From Scalesia atractyloides (Eukaryota > Streptophyta > Magnoliopsida > Asterales > Asteraceae): a DNA stretch of 64,000 nt. The stretch lies in assembly GCA_947069175.1 (NCBI GenBank), contig CAMTDV010000030.1, positions 92,871,916 through 92,935,915 on the forward strand, in the 5' to 3' direction. The first letter of the stretch is position 1, and each line of letters begins with the position of its first letter. Position numbers and translations under genes: made by a program. Below the pieces are notes generated by a model. That model was not told the origin of the DNA and made no database searches. It saw nothing but the letters and a program-made list of their open reading frames with translations. Below are positions 62,766 to 64,000 of the stretch, in pieces.

Positions 62766-63184
62766 ACTCGGGTTAGACACACAGTCCAGCGGTGGACTGT
62801 GTGCACAATAAACACTAACGTCGCGAGTTCGAATCTGTTCCAGCCTTACTCACTTGAAATAAAAATCTGCCTTTTTAAACTGAACCGGGTGGACTTACAG
62901 TCTATGTTAAGTATAATAAAAACCGAGTTAATAACCAAGTGAGACACACAGTCCAGCGGTGGACTGTGTGTATGCTAACCCACAGGTCCCGGGTTCGAGA
63001 CCTGTGGAGCGCACCGGTTCTCTGGATTAAAAATCGTTTTTAAAATAAAGGATTTCTATTTAAATCTAATTAATATATATATATAATTAAAATCAGATAT
63101 ATGACGGGTTAGACACGTAGCTCAGTTGGTAGAGCTGCGTGCACGCGTACGGGAGGTCTCGGGTTCGAGCCTCACCCAGCGCAC
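62766..63184 (+). other. Three tRNA-like modules in a row
   Basis: GGGTTAGACACACAGTCCAG starts near 62769, a near copy (GTGAGACACACAGTCCAG) near 62939, and GGGTTAGACACGTAGCTCAG near 63108. Each is followed 50-60 bases later by a box B like motif (GAGTTCGAATC, GGGTTCGAGAC, GGGTTCGAGCC) and a GCGCAC-type end. The third has TAGCTCAGTTGGTAGAGC with a good D-arm. Acceptor pairing is poor, so they are tRNA-derived, not tRNA genes. Confidence 0.6.
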
Positions 63185-63648
63185 TTATATTCTCATTCGA
63201 ACCGGTCAACGGTCAACGGTCAGAAAAAGTCAAATTTTTTTATTATTTTTATTTAATTATTTTAATTAAAAATCAATTAAAAATACTTAAAAATAACATT
63301 TTTAAGGTTAGAAAATAGCCTTAAACTCCCAAAATGCACCCATCAAATCCTACTAAAATGGATTAATAAAATCCGTTTACTTACCAAACCATAATGCGAT
63401 TTATCTAGGTTAATCTCACTCGTGGTTAAAACCACTTCGCGTGCATTCAACATCATCAACCGAACGCACCCACTGTGAGTGAATTCTTACAAATTCCCCT
63501 TTTTATTCATGTTTTGGGGTGTATCATGTGTCACTTAAACTAATTCTCTTATGCAAACTCGTGCTATACCATTATATGATTTAAACTAGAATGTAAATAT
63601 TGTTGGTTGTGATGTATTACATATTGTCAAGTTGTATGCAAATTATTT

Positions 63649-63950
63649 AGGCCCATCAGTTCCTCGTGGGAGACGAGTTGAACAACGCGTGCCTTAAAAC
63701 TCATTCATTAGGCCCATCAGTTCGTAGAACAACGCGTGCCTTAAAACTCATTAATTAGGCCCATCAGTTCGTAGGACAACGCGTGCCTCAAAACTCATTC
63801 ATTAGGCCCATCAATTCGTAGAACAACGCGTACCTCAAAACTCATTCATTAGGCCCATCAGTTCGTAGAACAAACGCGTGCCTCAAAACTCATTCATTAG
63901 GCCCATCAGTTTCCTCGTGGGAGACGAGTCGAACAACGCGTGCCTCAAAA
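63649..63950 (+). repeat. Six-copy tandem repeat, 47-bp unit
   Basis: Units begin AGGCCCATCAGTTCGTAGAA and contain AACGCGTGCCT. The first and last carry an extra CTCGTGGGAGACGAG hairpin. It lies in the truncated LTR element at the window end. Confidence 0.85.
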
Positions 63951-64000
63951 CAATCATTTGATGTATGTGTGTGAAATTTTTAATATTATGTGTTGTGTGA

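Larger units (their letters stand above)
61801..64000 (+). mobile_element. Second LTR-type element nested behind the first, truncated by the window
   Basis: Begins TGTAACATCCGTCAAAAACGG only 150 bases after the first LTR, interrupting its leader, and continues to the window end. It carries tRNA-like modules and a 47-bp tandem array. No protein frame and no LTR end are visible, so most of what is seen is probably one long LTR. Confidence 0.55.

Noticed and set aside
63108..63184. Functional tRNA gene
   Set aside because: Box A, D-arm and box B are good, but acceptor and anticodon stems pair poorly and near copies lie in series within an LTR.

Overview
The window looks like a nuclear plant chromosome, very AT-rich, with short exons in long introns filled with transposon remnants. 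A eudicot is likely. The repeat style suggests an asterid, perhaps Asteraceae, but that is a weak inference. All features were read by eye; no database search was run.

The only clear host genes are two tandem copies, both on the minus strand, of the plant cyclopropane fatty acid synthase family (N-terminal FAD-dependent oxidase half fused to a C-terminal SAM-dependent cyclopropane synthase half). Copy B (37181-52697) can be read completely: 24 exons with GT-AG borders and consistent phases, 2514 nt of coding sequence, 837 residues. Copy A (13674 leftwards, cut by the window edge at base 1) shows exons 1-12 of the same structure. It differs by one deleted base at the start of exon 2, which stops the reading frame after 63 residues. 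The introns of A and B align along their length, so the pair comes from a tandem duplication of about 39 kb. Elements present in one copy and absent from the other date insertions after that event.

Layout: 1-13960 copy A and its promoter; 13960-24000 spacer with at least three decayed extra copies of the same promoter segment, Helitron ends, two large Mutator-like elements and several MITEs; 24080-26815 a non-autonomous LTR retrotransposon with target-site duplication; 27760-28202 a possible gene 5' end cut by a CACTA-type terminus; 28203-36950 CACTA-type material including a ruined Transposase_24 gene, interrupted by a homopolymer-rich block (about 30880-34620) that looks like poor consensus sequence; 37058-52990 copy B; 53100-56570 Helitrons with a periodic minisatellite; 56570-64000 a nested pair of LTR retrotransposons (first LTR 58867-61650 with a tRNA-Met primer binding site, second from 61801), carrying tRNA-like modules and a 47-bp tandem array.

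No CRISPR array, rRNA, operon or other bacterial-type system is present. The most unusual points are the promoter relic series, the one-base lesion of copy A, the MITEs stacked in (TA)n tracts, the tRNA-like modules inside LTRs, and the homopolymer block.
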